Assembly (NCBI GenBank): GCA_039809125.1
Contig: JBDHUM010000001.1
Location: forward strand, 22,984-86,983
Direction: 5' to 3'
Length of the DNA: 64,000 nt
Source: SZUA-359 sp039809125
GTDB lineage: Bacteria; Patescibacteriota; Saccharimonadia; Saccharimonadales; Saccharimonadaceae
Part shown: piece after piece, positions 8,860-16,802 of the stretch
Position numbering within the stretch: position 1 is the first letter of the stretch
How the letters are laid out: the number at the start of each line of letters is the position of its first letter
The notes under the pieces: model-generated
What the model saw: the letters and a program-made list of their open reading frames with translations, nothing else
The model's database searches: none
Told to the model about the DNA's origin: nothing
Made by a program: the position numbers and the translations under genes

Positions 8860-9519
8860 ATGGCGACTACGAAGAGTCAGCGAATCGGTATTTTGATTAT
8901 TTTAATTGCACTCATTGTTGGTACGATTGGTTCGTTTGCGGTGCTTATTTTGGGGGCAGACAATGCGAAGCGTGATTCTGAAGTACAAAGAGCTGCTTAT
9001 GAAGAGTACACAAAAAACCAGACAGCCTATCAAGCAAAGGTTGATGCACAGACTAAGCAGCTTGCTGAAAAATACTATCCGACGTTTCAACCGTACAACA
9101 CGCAACCTGCCGCATTCGATAAAGATAGTGTCAAAGAACTATCGACCAACGAATTAGTAGTAGGTGAAGGTACTGAAATTAACGGCGAGACTAAGTTTGC
9201 AGTTTACTATATTGGTTGGAATTCTGACGGAAAAGCATTTGATCAATCAATTGAAAATAATACTCTAAAAGCGCCATTACCAATCGACGGGCTCGACAGT
9301 GCGGGAATTATTAGCGGTTGGAAGGAAGGTATTAAAGGTATGAAAATTGGCGGTATACGCCAATTAACTATTCCGTCTGACAAAGCGTATGGTGAAGCGG
9401 GGCAAGGTGACGATATTCCACCTAATTCGCCGCTAAAGTTTGTCGTGATGGCAATCGAAAAACCTGCCGAAATTCCTCAGCCAGAAATACCTGAAATCTT
9501 ACTAAAAGGTGTTTCATAA
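8860..9519 (+). CDS. Membrane-anchored FKBP-type peptidyl-prolyl cis-trans isomerase
   Basis: 219 residues. A single N-terminal hydrophobic segment (about 8-30) would anchor the protein with its body outside. A charged, Gln/Lys-rich linker follows, then an FKBP domain from about residue 100 to 207. Recognisable pieces are VYYIGWNSDGKAFDQSIEN, GWKEGIKGMKIGGIRQLTIP and AYGEAGQGDDIPPNSPLKF. The likely role is folding of surface or exported proteins. The stop overlaps the trxB ATG by one base, so the two are cotranscribed. Confidence 0.9.
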   Translation: MATTKSQRIGILIILIALIVGTIGSFAVLILGADNAKRDSEVQRAAYEEYTKNQTAYQAKVDAQTKQLAEKYYPTFQPYNTQPAAFDKDSVKELSTNELVVGEGTEINGETKFAVYYIGWNSDGKAFDQSIENNTLKAPLPIDGLDSAGIISGWKEGIKGMKIGGIRQLTIPSDKAYGEAGQGDDIPPNSPLKFVVMAIEKPAEIPQPEIPEILLKGVS

Positions 9520-10466
9520 TGGCCAAGAACAATGAAGTTCATGATGTTATTATGATTGGCGCCGGACCCAGTGCGCTCTCGGCAGCCATCTACACGACTC
9601 GTGAAAATATTGAAACCGTGTTGTATGAAAAAGGGGTAGTTGGCGGACTGGCGGCTATTACCGATAAGATCGACAACTATCCAGGATTTGCTGATGGAAT
9701 TGAGGGCTTGAAGTTGGCTGAAGAGCTCGAAGCTCAGGCAAAACGGTTTGGCTCGATAATCAAATATGGAGCGGTTGAATCGATTCGTAACGATGGGGAA
9801 TATAGAACAGTCGTTGTCGATGGTAATGAGCAAAAAGCTCGCACTGTGTTAATTGCTACCGGTAGCGACTACGACAAGATTAATGTACCTGGCGAGGCTG
9901 AATATTATGGGCGGGGTGTGCATTACTGTGCTACTTGTGACGGCGCATTTTATCGTGACAAAAAAATAGCGGTTGTTGGCGGCGGTAACTCTGGAGTACA
10001 GGAAACGTTATTTTTGACTCGATTCGCTAGTCACATTGATCTTTTAGTTAGGAGTACGCTCAAGGCAAGCGACGTCCTGCAAAAAGAACTTCAGACATTT
10101 ATTGACGCCGGCAAGGTTTCAGTACATTTACAAACGACTGTTCGTGAAATTGTTGCGCAGGACGGTAAAAAAGTAAGCCGTGTCGATGTTACTGAGAATG
10201 GTGAAGAACGAGCAGTTTCAATTGACGGCATCTTCGTGTTTGTTGGCTTAAAGCCAAACACGCAGTTTTTAGAGGGGAGCGGGATCGAAGTTGACGATCG
10301 TGGTCTAATTAAAACTGACGATCATTTAGAGACATCAATGGATGGAGTTTTTGCGAGTGGTGACGTTCGTAGCGGTGCAACGATGCAAATTGCGAGCGCT
10401 GTCGGCGAGGGTGCAACAGCGGCTCTTTCAATACGTGAATATTTAGACAAACAAAAACGAAGCTAA
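9519..10466 (+). CDS. trxB: Thioredoxin reductase
   Basis: 315 residues, low-molecular-weight type. FAD motif GAGPSALSAAIYT, redox-active pair C137-ATC-C140 in YCATCDGAFY, NADPH motif VGGGNSGVQET and the C-terminal FAD contact ASGDVRSGATMQIASAVGEG are all present. It reduces thioredoxin with NADPH. It is translationally coupled to the FKBP gene. Its stop overlaps by a few bases the stop of the convergent PLD-like gene. Confidence 0.95.
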   Translation: MAKNNEVHDVIMIGAGPSALSAAIYTTRENIETVLYEKGVVGGLAAITDKIDNYPGFADGIEGLKLAEELEAQAKRFGSIIKYGAVESIRNDGEYRTVVVDGNEQKARTVLIATGSDYDKINVPGEAEYYGRGVHYCATCDGAFYRDKKIAVVGGGNSGVQETLFLTRFASHIDLLVRSTLKASDVLQKELQTFIDAGKVSVHLQTTVREIVAQDGKKVSRVDVTENGEERAVSIDGIFVFVGLKPNTQFLEGSGIEVDDRGLIKTDDHLETSMDGVFASGDVRSGATMQIASAVGEGATAALSIREYLDKQKRS

Positions 10467-11473
10467 TCAATCGGTTCATCCGGGGGCATGATATATTCAG
10501 TCAAAAATGATTTAAGCTGTTCAATGATGGTCGGGTCGGAAGTCTCGAGGGCGACTTCTCTTGTACCCAACATTGCTCCCCCAGCAACAAAATTATGTGA
10601 ACCGGTGATGGCAATTTCACTGCCATCTGGCATTGTGAAAATCATAAATTTTGCGTGTAAGTACTGTTTTTTTGTGTAGAGTGGTTTGATACGGTGCACA
10701 AAACTACTGACTCTTATTAGAATACGGTTAAGATTGTCATCGGCATTTTGCCAGTGATTAAAGTAAAAATCAGTATCAGTTCGTTTTAATAGACGGCTTA
10801 ATTTGTTAGTTGGGCAGTATTGTGAGACGTATATAACATGTTTAGCTTGGCTGGCATAATGACATACTCGCCGATAAATGATTGAATCAAAAAAACGGCC
10901 GCCATCTATGAGTACGGTGTGTTGGTCAATTGAAAAATAGTGACTTGGATAAGCTCTGCCGGCTTTATCCGTATTGATGACAAGATCATGCTCGCCTGCA
11001 AGACGCTCGGCGAGGCGAATATCAGTCGTTTTAAAAATATAGTCGTTATTTGCAATCCCCTCAGCATAAAGATTAACACCTCCAAAACTATATACGGTAC
11101 CATCAACTACCGACCATTTGATATGAGTACGCTGAGAAAAAAATGTCAGCCCTCCCTGACCAAGCCAGCGAACTTTCACACCGTGTGAAACGAGTTTTTT
11201 ACGAGTAGCACGCATTCTTTTAACTTGTGCTCTTATGTAATTCCAGCGTGGTTCGTTGGCACCAATTTCTTTGTAGGTAAAGTAAAGATCAAGTCCAACA
11301 CTCACATGGACCCCTCGTTCACTAGCATCACAGAGTGCGTCGACAAGTTCTTTCGTAGCCTCATCTTCAAAAAAAACTAGCGTAATAATATCAATACGTT
11401 CTTTCGAGTTTTTTACACTTTCACATAAGTCGAGCAAGTAGTCGCTCGGCAGCATGAGGGAAAAAGATGTCAT
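10463..11473 (-). CDS. Phospholipase D-like (HKD) protein, cardiolipin-synthase-like
   Basis: 336 residues with two PLD active-site motifs. The first is canonical (HIKWSVVD). The second is HAKFMIFTMPDGSEIAITGSHNF, which keeps H and K and a downstream N but has T where the motif Asp usually sits. The family includes cardiolipin synthases and nucleases. There is no transmembrane segment at the N-terminus, so a classic membrane cardiolipin synthase is not assured. It is convergent with trxB and divergent from ppa. The ATG at 11473 has a TATAAT ending 6 nt upstream. Confidence 0.8.
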   Translation of the reverse strand: MTSFSLMLPSDYLLDLCESVKNSKERIDIITLVFFEDEATKELVDALCDASERGVHVSVGLDLYFTYKEIGANEPRWNYIRAQVKRMRATRKKLVSHGVKVRWLGQGGLTFFSQRTHIKWSVVDGTVYSFGGVNLYAEGIANNDYIFKTTDIRLAERLAGEHDLVINTDKAGRAYPSHYFSIDQHTVLIDGGRFFDSIIYRRVCHYASQAKHVIYVSQYCPTNKLSRLLKRTDTDFYFNHWQNADDNLNRILIRVSSFVHRIKPLYTKKQYLHAKFMIFTMPDGSEIAITGSHNFVAGGAMLGTREVALETSDPTIIEQLKSFLTEYIMPPDEPID

Positions 11474-11479
11474 AGCAAG

Positions 11480-11501
11480 ATTATACTACCGATGCTATAA
11501 T
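11480..11501. promoter_or_regulatory. Closely spaced divergent -10 boxes of the PLD-like gene and ppa
   Basis: A minus-strand TATAAT (11485 to 11480) ends 6 nt before the PLD-like ATG (leaderless). A plus-strand TATAAT at 11496-11501, with an upstream TG (extended -10), serves ppa with a leader of about 30 nt. Only 10 bp separate the two boxes, so the two polymerases could not easily occupy them at once. Confidence 0.5.
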
Positions 11502-11536
11502 CAAACTAGAAGTGAATCTAACTGAAAGGGATGGCT

Positions 11537-12082
11537 ATGCCAGATTTTAACCAAGTATTAACACCAGGTGATATTGATGCCGATGAAGTGACAACAGTAA
11601 TTGAGATTCCGAAATGGTCGACGTTGAAAATAGAGTGGAACCGTAAAGTTGCTGCATTTGAACTTGATCGTGTTGAACCAAGTATCTTTGCTAAACCAGT
11701 CAATTACGGATTTATCCCGCAAACACTCGACGAAGATGGCGATGAACTTGACACACTAGTGATGACAAACGAGCCGATTCCAACTGGTGTCTTTTTGACA
11801 GGCCGGATTGTTGGTGTTCTCAATTTTGAAGACGACGGTGAAATGGATCACAAGATCGTATGCGTTCCTATAGATGACCGTAACACAGGAGATCAGTTAC
11901 TATCTTTTGACCAACTTCACGAGCAGTGGAAGTTAAAGATCGAACATCACTTCAATCATTACAAAGATTTGAAAAAGCCAGGAACAACTATGGTTCTTGG
12001 TTGGGGCGATGCCGGCGAGGCAAAAACAATTATTCGAGACTGTGTCGAACGCTATAAGCAAACGTACCCAAGCAACAGGTAA
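11537..12082 (+). CDS. ppa: Inorganic pyrophosphatase (family I)
   Basis: Hydrolyses pyrophosphate from biosynthesis and so drives tRNA charging and polymerisation. It is about 181 residues with the metal-binding signature DEDGDELDTLV, the opening VIEIPKWSTLKIEWN and the substrate segment KPVNYGFIPQTL. The frame also opens at ATG 11531. The AAAGGG at 11525-11530 abuts that codon and is correctly spaced (6 nt) for ATG 11537, so I choose 11537. Confidence 0.94.
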   Translation: MPDFNQVLTPGDIDADEVTTVIEIPKWSTLKIEWNRKVAAFELDRVEPSIFAKPVNYGFIPQTLDEDGDELDTLVMTNEPIPTGVFLTGRIVGVLNFEDDGEMDHKIVCVPIDDRNTGDQLLSFDQLHEQWKLKIEHHFNHYKDLKKPGTTMVLGWGDAGEAKTIIRDCVERYKQTYPSNR

Positions 12083-12083
12083 A

Positions 12084-13613
12084 TTAATTCTTACGCAGCC
12101 GCCGACCGATTCTCGAGGCGGCTTTTGTAATATGGCCGATGACACCGCCGCCGCGAGCGAGCTGCATGCGCAGCTTTTCGCTAGCATGATGGGTAGTAAT
12201 AAAATCGCGCCACTCCGGTTTTGGATGCGCACTTTTTGAAGTTAATACTTCAACTTGATCGCCGTGTTGCAAAACATAACTGAATGGTTTCATTTTACCA
12301 TTAATTTTAAAACCGCTGGCATGCGAAGCCACGTCAGAGTGAATACGGTAGGCAAAGTCGAGGGGGTAAGCACCACGAGGTAAATCCCAGATATCACCTT
12401 TTGGTGAGTAAACAAAGATACGATCACCAAATAGTTTCATACGGAATTTTTTAGCGTTAAAACTCTTTCCTTCACCAGCATTCGCGGCAGCTATTTGCAG
12501 TTCGCGAATCCAAGCTAGTTTTTCTGGTAAGGCAGCGATTGCACCCTTGCGGTAGGCATCGTTAAGCTTCGATTCATTATAGTGGAAACTGGCGGCAAGT
12601 CCGCGTTCAGCATATTCATGCATTTCTCGAGTACGAATCTGAAATTCAACCACTTGTCCAGTAGAGGTTGTAACGGTAGTATGCAAGCTTTGATAGCCGT
12701 TCATTTTTGGTTGCGCAACGTAATCTTTGATCCGTTCAAAGAGCGGAGTATACATATCGTGCAACTCTCCTAGCACCAAGTAACACGTCGATAAGTCGTC
12801 GACGATGATCCTAAGCGCAATCAAATCATGGATTTTTTCGATATCACCGTGAAAACGGTCTAGCTTTTTGTATAAGCTATAAACTGACTTAACTCGGCCA
12901 TCCATTGTAAAGTCAATCTTTTCGCGGTGTAGGCGGTTTTCAACTTCACGTCGTACTTTCTCAAGTTTACGCTGGCTTTTTTTGAGACGGCTGTCCATAA
13001 GAGTTTTTGTACGACTAAAATCTTTTGGCATCATGAAGCGAAAGCTCAACTCTTCGAGCTGAACACGCACGCGCCCCATATTAAGACGATCGGCTAATGG
13101 CGCAAAAACTTCCATTGTCTCACGGGCAATTTTCTTTTGTTTTTCGATCGGCATGTGCTCAAGCGTACGCATATTATGCAAGCGATCGGCAATTTTAATG
13201 ATTATCACACGTACATCTTTGCCGACAGCAATCATTAGTTTAGAAAGATTGTCCTTGGTGCTTGGCAGGTAGCTGTCGAGGTTACGCATGCCTGAGCGCG
13301 CCTGGCTCACCTTGGTAACGCCATCAACTAAAAACGCGATATCATGTCCGAATTGTTTTTCGATATCAGCTAAAGTTACTGAAGTGTCTTCAACAGTATC
13401 ATGTAGTATGCCTGCTATGATGGTATCAATATCCATACCCCACTCAATTAAGATTGTCGTCACTTCAACGGGGTGGGTAATGTATGATTCACCACTTTGT
13501 CGTGACTGGCCCTCATGGGCTACGGTGGCAAGGTCAATTGCAGCTTCAAGCAGTGCACACTGCTTGACGGTGTAGTGCTTTTTCGCAAGCTCGACGAGCT
13601 GACCTTTTGTCAT
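12084..13613 (-). CDS. Rel/SpoT-type (p)ppGpp enzyme, short form
   Basis: Stringent-response enzyme of 509 residues. It has an N-terminal HD hydrolase domain (HEGQSRQSGESYITHP and GILHDTVEDT), a RelA/SpoT synthetase domain (RIIVDDLSTCYLVLGELHDM and MNGYQSLHTTV) and a TGS domain (RIFVYSPKGDIWDLPRGAYP). It stops soon after TGS, so the zinc-finger and ACT regions of the usual protein of about 730 residues are missing. The hydrolase motif is intact, suggesting both making and breaking of ppGpp. It runs convergent to ppa. Confidence 0.92.
   Translation of the reverse strand: MTKGQLVELAKKHYTVKQCALLEAAIDLATVAHEGQSRQSGESYITHPVEVTTILIEWGMDIDTIIAGILHDTVEDTSVTLADIEKQFGHDIAFLVDGVTKVSQARSGMRNLDSYLPSTKDNLSKLMIAVGKDVRVIIIKIADRLHNMRTLEHMPIEKQKKIARETMEVFAPLADRLNMGRVRVQLEELSFRFMMPKDFSRTKTLMDSRLKKSQRKLEKVRREVENRLHREKIDFTMDGRVKSVYSLYKKLDRFHGDIEKIHDLIALRIIVDDLSTCYLVLGELHDMYTPLFERIKDYVAQPKMNGYQSLHTTVTTSTGQVVEFQIRTREMHEYAERGLAASFHYNESKLNDAYRKGAIAALPEKLAWIRELQIAAANAGEGKSFNAKKFRMKLFGDRIFVYSPKGDIWDLPRGAYPLDFAYRIHSDVASHASGFKINGKMKPFSYVLQHGDQVEVLTSKSAHPKPEWRDFITTHHASEKLRMQLARGGGVIGHITKAASRIGRRLRKN
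12097..12126 (+). terminator. Intrinsic terminator of ppa inside the rel 3' end
   Basis: AGCCGCC (12097-12103) pairs with GGCGGCT (12117-12123) across a 13-nt loop, followed by TTTT. It lies 15 nt after the ppa stop and within the last codons of the opposing rel gene. Confidence 0.55.
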
Positions 13614-13648
13614 AGTATTAGTATAGCGTAGCTCTTTACATCTTCTAA
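13614..13648 (-). promoter_or_regulatory. Leaderless-type promoter of the rel gene
   Basis: On the minus strand: TTAGAA (13648-13643), 17 nt, TATACT (13625-13620), then 6 nt to the ATG at 13613. No Shine-Dalgarno sequence is present. Confidence 0.5.
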
Positions 13649-13663
13649 ACTTTACCGCATACT
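13635..13663 (+). promoter_or_regulatory. Candidate promoter of gap
   Basis: TTTACA (13635-13640), 17 nt, CATACT (13658-13663). This would give a leader of about 30 nt ending in AAAGGAG and ATG 13701. The -10 match is modest. The -35 box overlaps the divergent rel promoter region. Confidence 0.35.
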
Positions 13664-13700
13664 AGTAGCTAAGAAGCTAAAGCTTATAAAAGGAGTGGGA

Positions 13701-14738
13701 ATGAGCAAAGTGAAGATCGCGATAAATGGATTTGGCCGCATTGGACGTAGCGCTTTCAAAATTGCTTTTGAGCGCAATGATCTTGAAATTGTAGCGATTA
13801 ACGATCTGACGGATACAAAAACACTCGCATATTTATTAAAATATGACAGCAACTATGGTATATACGAACCAGAAGTAGCGTCTGATGATACCCATCTGAT
13901 TGTTAGCGGAAAAAAAATTAAGGTGATGGCCGAAAAGGATCCGACTGCTTTGCCTTGGGCTGATCTAAACGTCGATATTGTAATCGAATCGACTGGTTTT
14001 TTTACCGATAAAGATGGTGCTGCGAAGCATTTGAGTGCCGGTGCTAAGCGGGTCGTGATTAGCGGTCCAACGAAGTCCGACGAAGTCGATACATTGGTGC
14101 TTGGTGCTAATGACGATGCAGTAAAGGGCTCAACAGCTATCGTATCAAACGCCAGCTGTACCACTAATAGTCTGGGTGCCGTAATGGCAATTCTTGATAG
14201 CAAATTTGGAGTAGAAAAATCAATGCTAACTACTGTCCACAGCTACACTGCTAGTCAAAAACTTCAAGATGCGCCGTCGAAAGATTTGCGTGAAGGGCGC
14301 AATGCAGCTGAAAATATTGTTCCAACGAGTACAGGAGCTGCTTTAGCAGTGACAAAGGCCCTCCCACATCTTGCTGGCAAATTTGATGGAATCTCGATGC
14401 GTGTTCCGACGCCAGTCGTATCGATTAGCGACGTTACGGCCGTGTTGTCAAGAGAGGTCACTGTTGAAGATATTAACCGTGTTTTTAGCGAAGCTGCGAG
14501 CGAGCCATTTTATCAAGGAATTTTAGCGGTAAGCGATGATCCGCTGGTATCACGCGATTATATCGGCAACAGTCATTCAGGTATTGTGGATCTAGCACTC
14601 ACGCGCGTTGTCGGTGGTAATTTAGTAAAAGTCTGCGTTTGGTACGATAACGAGTGGGGGTATAGTAATCGGCTGGTCGAGTTAGTGGCTGATATCGGCA
14701 GGTTACTCACAGATGACCCAGGGCGGTACTCTCAATAA
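13701..14738 (+). CDS. gap: Glyceraldehyde-3-phosphate dehydrogenase, type I
   Basis: Glycolytic enzyme making 1,3-bisphosphoglycerate from GAP, phosphate and NAD+. It is 345 residues. The Rossmann start is KVKIAINGFGRIGRSAFK, the catalytic Cys153 lies in SNASCTTNSLGAV, and the C-terminal WYDNEWGYSNRLVE is present. The Asp after the second strand (INDLTD) suggests NAD preference. GTG 13695 is in frame, but AGGAG at 13691-13695 is well placed for ATG 13701, which I use. Confidence 0.96.
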   Translation: MSKVKIAINGFGRIGRSAFKIAFERNDLEIVAINDLTDTKTLAYLLKYDSNYGIYEPEVASDDTHLIVSGKKIKVMAEKDPTALPWADLNVDIVIESTGFFTDKDGAAKHLSAGAKRVVISGPTKSDEVDTLVLGANDDAVKGSTAIVSNASCTTNSLGAVMAILDSKFGVEKSMLTTVHSYTASQKLQDAPSKDLREGRNAAENIVPTSTGAALAVTKALPHLAGKFDGISMRVPTPVVSISDVTAVLSREVTVEDINRVFSEAASEPFYQGILAVSDDPLVSRDYIGNSHSGIVDLALTRVVGGNLVKVCVWYDNEWGYSNRLVELVADIGRLLTDDPGRYSQ

Positions 14739-14751
14739 AGTATTTTTGTAT

Positions 14752-14785
14752 TTGTCAATCCAACGTACTAGGATAAAATATTTTT
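14752..14785 (+). promoter_or_regulatory. Leaderless-type promoter of thrC
   Basis: TTGTCA (14752-14757), 16 nt, TAAAAT (14774-14779), then 6 nt to ATG 14786. No Shine-Dalgarno sequence is visible. Confidence 0.5.
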
Positions 14786-16222
14786 ATGACTGAATACGCT
14801 AGTACGAGAGATTTGAATCAAAAGACGATATCCTATGAAGAAACAGTATTGGGTGGGCTTGCGCCAGATGGCGGGTTGTATGTGCCATATCAAATTCCGC
14901 AACTTACTACCGAGGAGCTGCGACAATTGCTCAAAATGGAATATTCTGAGCTTGCTGCACGGGTAAAAAAATTTTTCGCAGGCGACTCTTTATCTATCAA
15001 TACGCTTCGTGATATGACGGCAAAGGCTTACTCTAAGGAAATTTTCCCAGAACAGGCCGGAGGCATTGTTACACCTGTGCGAAAATTAGTCGGTACAGAT
15101 ATCTGTCTTCAAAACCTCTCGCTTGGTCCCACTGCGGCGTTTAAAGACATGGCAATGCAGCTTCTTGCACAAGAAATGGAATATTTTTTGAATTTGCGAG
15201 GTCGGTATCTCGATATTTTAGGTGCAACATCCGGCGATACTGGTTCGGCGGCTGAAGCAGCCTTAAAAAACCTTAGTAGAGTGCGTATCGCAATCCTGAG
15301 TCCGCTAATTGGCATGAGCGACTTTCAGCGTGCTCAAATGGGTAATTTGACTGGTGACGGAGTGACTAACATCAGCGTCGATGGCAGATTTGATGATTGT
15401 CAGGATTTAGTGAAAGAAGTAATGGCGAGTGAGGAGTTTCATCGTCTCGGTGCCGTCAATTCAATCAATTGGGCGCGGATATCAGCGCAAATCGCGTACT
15501 ATTTTGCAGGATATGCGCAGTCGGCTAATAAGTTTGGTGATTCAGTGGATTTTGTTGTTCCGTCGGGTAATTTTGGTAATGCGCTTGCAGGACACTATGC
15601 TCGGGCAATGGGGCTGCCGATTCGAAATATTATTATTGCGACCAACGAAAATGATGTATTACATCGGTTTTTCCAGGAAGGTATCTACCAAGAAAAGTCT
15701 GCCATTGTCACGTCAAGTCCGTCGATGGATATTTCAAAAGCGTCGAATTTAGAACGGCTGATTTATATACTACTAGGTAATGACCCACTGAAAACCAGGC
15801 AGTTTATGGAACAATTTTCTCGTAGTGAGGCAGCTCGGCTAGGTGATTATGGTATACCAGACAATCATCTGCAAACGACAGGTTTTAATAGCGGTGTATC
15901 GTCGCATGCTAAACGTATTGAAACTATGAAGTGGGCTGCGAGTAATGGCGGCGGTGTGATCGACCCGCATACGGCCGATGCCCTACACGTCGCCAGACAG
16001 CTGCCTGATGACGGGGTGATAAAAATCTGTCTTGAAACTGCTCTCGCCGTAAAGTTTAGTCCGACACTTGAAAAAGCCGGACTAGAAATACCGCTTTTGC
16101 AGCATCAGAGATTTGCTTACTTATTAAACCAGCCAGATGTGGAAGCTGGATTTAGAAAGATTGCCGTGGACGCTGAGGCCTTGAAAGAAATTTTGCGGCA
16201 GATTTTTACAATGAGAACATAA
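14786..16222 (+). CDS. thrC: Threonine synthase
   Basis: PLP enzyme converting O-phosphohomoserine to threonine, 478 residues, of the class with the YASTRD... and GLAPDGGLYVP N-terminal domain. The PLP-lysine motif is GPTAAFKDMAMQ (K about residue 118). LGATSGDTGSAAEAAL and VPSGNFGNALAGHYA contribute phosphate/PLP binding. No other threonine-pathway gene (asd, hom, thrB) lies in the window, so it is an isolated last step. A related lyase function cannot be excluded. Confidence 0.88.
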   Translation: MTEYASTRDLNQKTISYEETVLGGLAPDGGLYVPYQIPQLTTEELRQLLKMEYSELAARVKKFFAGDSLSINTLRDMTAKAYSKEIFPEQAGGIVTPVRKLVGTDICLQNLSLGPTAAFKDMAMQLLAQEMEYFLNLRGRYLDILGATSGDTGSAAEAALKNLSRVRIAILSPLIGMSDFQRAQMGNLTGDGVTNISVDGRFDDCQDLVKEVMASEEFHRLGAVNSINWARISAQIAYYFAGYAQSANKFGDSVDFVVPSGNFGNALAGHYARAMGLPIRNIIIATNENDVLHRFFQEGIYQEKSAIVTSSPSMDISKASNLERLIYILLGNDPLKTRQFMEQFSRSEAARLGDYGIPDNHLQTTGFNSGVSSHAKRIETMKWAASNGGGVIDPHTADALHVARQLPDDGVIKICLETALAVKFSPTLEKAGLEIPLLQHQRFAYLLNQPDVEAGFRKIAVDAEALKEILRQIFTMRT

Positions 16223-16225
16223 AAT

Positions 16226-16246
16226 ACTCACTAAAAATTAGTGAGT
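16226..16246. terminator. Hairpin after thrC
   Basis: ACTCACTAA (16226-16234) and TTAGTGAGT (16238-16246) form a perfect 9-bp stem with an AAA loop, 3 nt after the thrC stop. There is no T-tract on the plus strand, so efficiency as a rho-independent terminator is uncertain. Confidence 0.5.
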
Positions 16247-16270
16247 CGTTGAATCGTAATCATTGAGTGC

Positions 16271-16298
16271 GGTAGTGCGGGAGGAATCCCGCACTACC
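16271..16298. terminator. Strong 12-bp GC-rich hairpin at the 3' end of the small membrane gene
   Basis: GGTAGTGCGGGA (16271-16282) and TCCCGCACTACC (16287-16298) pair perfectly over a 4-nt loop. On the minus strand it lies about 10 nt after the stop of the 110-residue membrane protein gene. It lacks a clear T-tract. It may act as a terminator in either direction or protect the 3' end of the mRNA. Confidence 0.55.
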
Positions 16299-16307
16299 AT
16301 GTGCACC

Positions 16308-16640
16308 TCAGAGGTTGAGTCGTTCAATCTTTTTTTCTTCGTCGATTCCTTCTGCGAACAACCAGGCTCCGGAGATGCCCAGAGCATTGGCCACTATGAA
16401 AATGAAAAAATACGCAAGTAGGATCAAAAGAACGGACGATGTTCCGTCCGCCCACCACTGCGGCTGAGTGGTGTAGCTGTAATAGCCGAGAGCGACATTC
16501 ACGCCAATCCCGACCATGATGCCGGCGGTGAGCCAGCAGTAGCGACGGGTCGCCGTTCCGTATACAGCAGCAAAGCTGGCGAAAAGGGTGGGAAGGATGA
16601 AACTGGCGGCGTATAAACCAGCCAGGATATAACTGGGCAT
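16308..16640 (-). CDS. Small membrane protein of unknown function (110 residues, compositionally atypical)
   Basis: I do not recognise a family. From ATG 16640 the protein has three hydrophobic stretches (about 3-25, 35-55 and 70-95) and a charged tail EGIDEEKKIERLNL. The frame is open further upstream to 16727. AAAGGGG lies 7 nt before ATG 16640, and the likely transcription start (about 16711) lies inside the longer version, so the short form is chosen. I hand-counted G+C of 16321-16620 as about 53%, against about 45% in neighbours. The gene has its own promoter, a structured leader and a strong 3' hairpin. Acquisition from elsewhere is an inference. Confidence 0.65.
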   Translation of the reverse strand: MPSYILAGLYAASFILPTLFASFAAVYGTATRRYCWLTAGIMVGIGVNVALGYYSYTTQPQWWADGTSSVLLILLAYFFIFIVANALGISGAWLFAEGIDEEKKIERLNL

Positions 16641-16654
16641 GAGAGCCCCTTTCT

Positions 16655-16707
16655 GAGGTGCGCTTTCGACGCACCTCGCTAGACAGGTGCCCACGCGGGT
16701 CTGCGTG
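16655..16707 (-). other. Two-hairpin 5' leader of the small membrane gene
   Basis: Reading the minus-strand transcript: a 5-bp stem (16707-16703 with 16696-16692) is followed by an 8-bp perfect stem (16677-16670 with 16662-16655, loop of 7). The second stem ends 10 nt before the AAAGGGG ribosome site. Such a leader could control translation or stability. No known riboswitch class is recognised. Confidence 0.4.
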
Positions 16708-16717
16708 AAAGCTGATA

Positions 16718-16746
16718 TATATACCACACTCGTGCTAAAAAGTCAA
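16718..16746 (-). promoter_or_regulatory. Near-consensus promoter of the small membrane gene
   Basis: On the minus strand: TTGACT (16746-16741), exactly 17 nt, TATATA (16723-16718) preceded by TGG (extended -10). The expected start is near 16711, giving a leader of about 70 nt. It is one of the best promoter matches in the window. Confidence 0.65.
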
Positions 16747-16766
16747 TAGTTTTTATGAGACAACTC

Positions 16767-16802
16767 TTTACATATCGTAAAAAACCGCTTATACTTATAG
16801 TT
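16767..16802 (+). promoter_or_regulatory. Leaderless-type promoter of the sugar-phosphate operon
   Basis: TTTACA (16767-16772), 17 nt, TATACT (16790-16795), then 7 nt to ATG 16803. No Shine-Dalgarno sequence. This supports ATG 16803 as the rpiB start. Confidence 0.6.

Noticed and set aside
16324..16674. Minus-strand ORF of 116 residues overlapping the small membrane gene in another frame
   Set aside because: The translation is Arg/His/Ser-rich with no hydrophobic pattern or ribosome site; the frame used for 16308-16640 has both.
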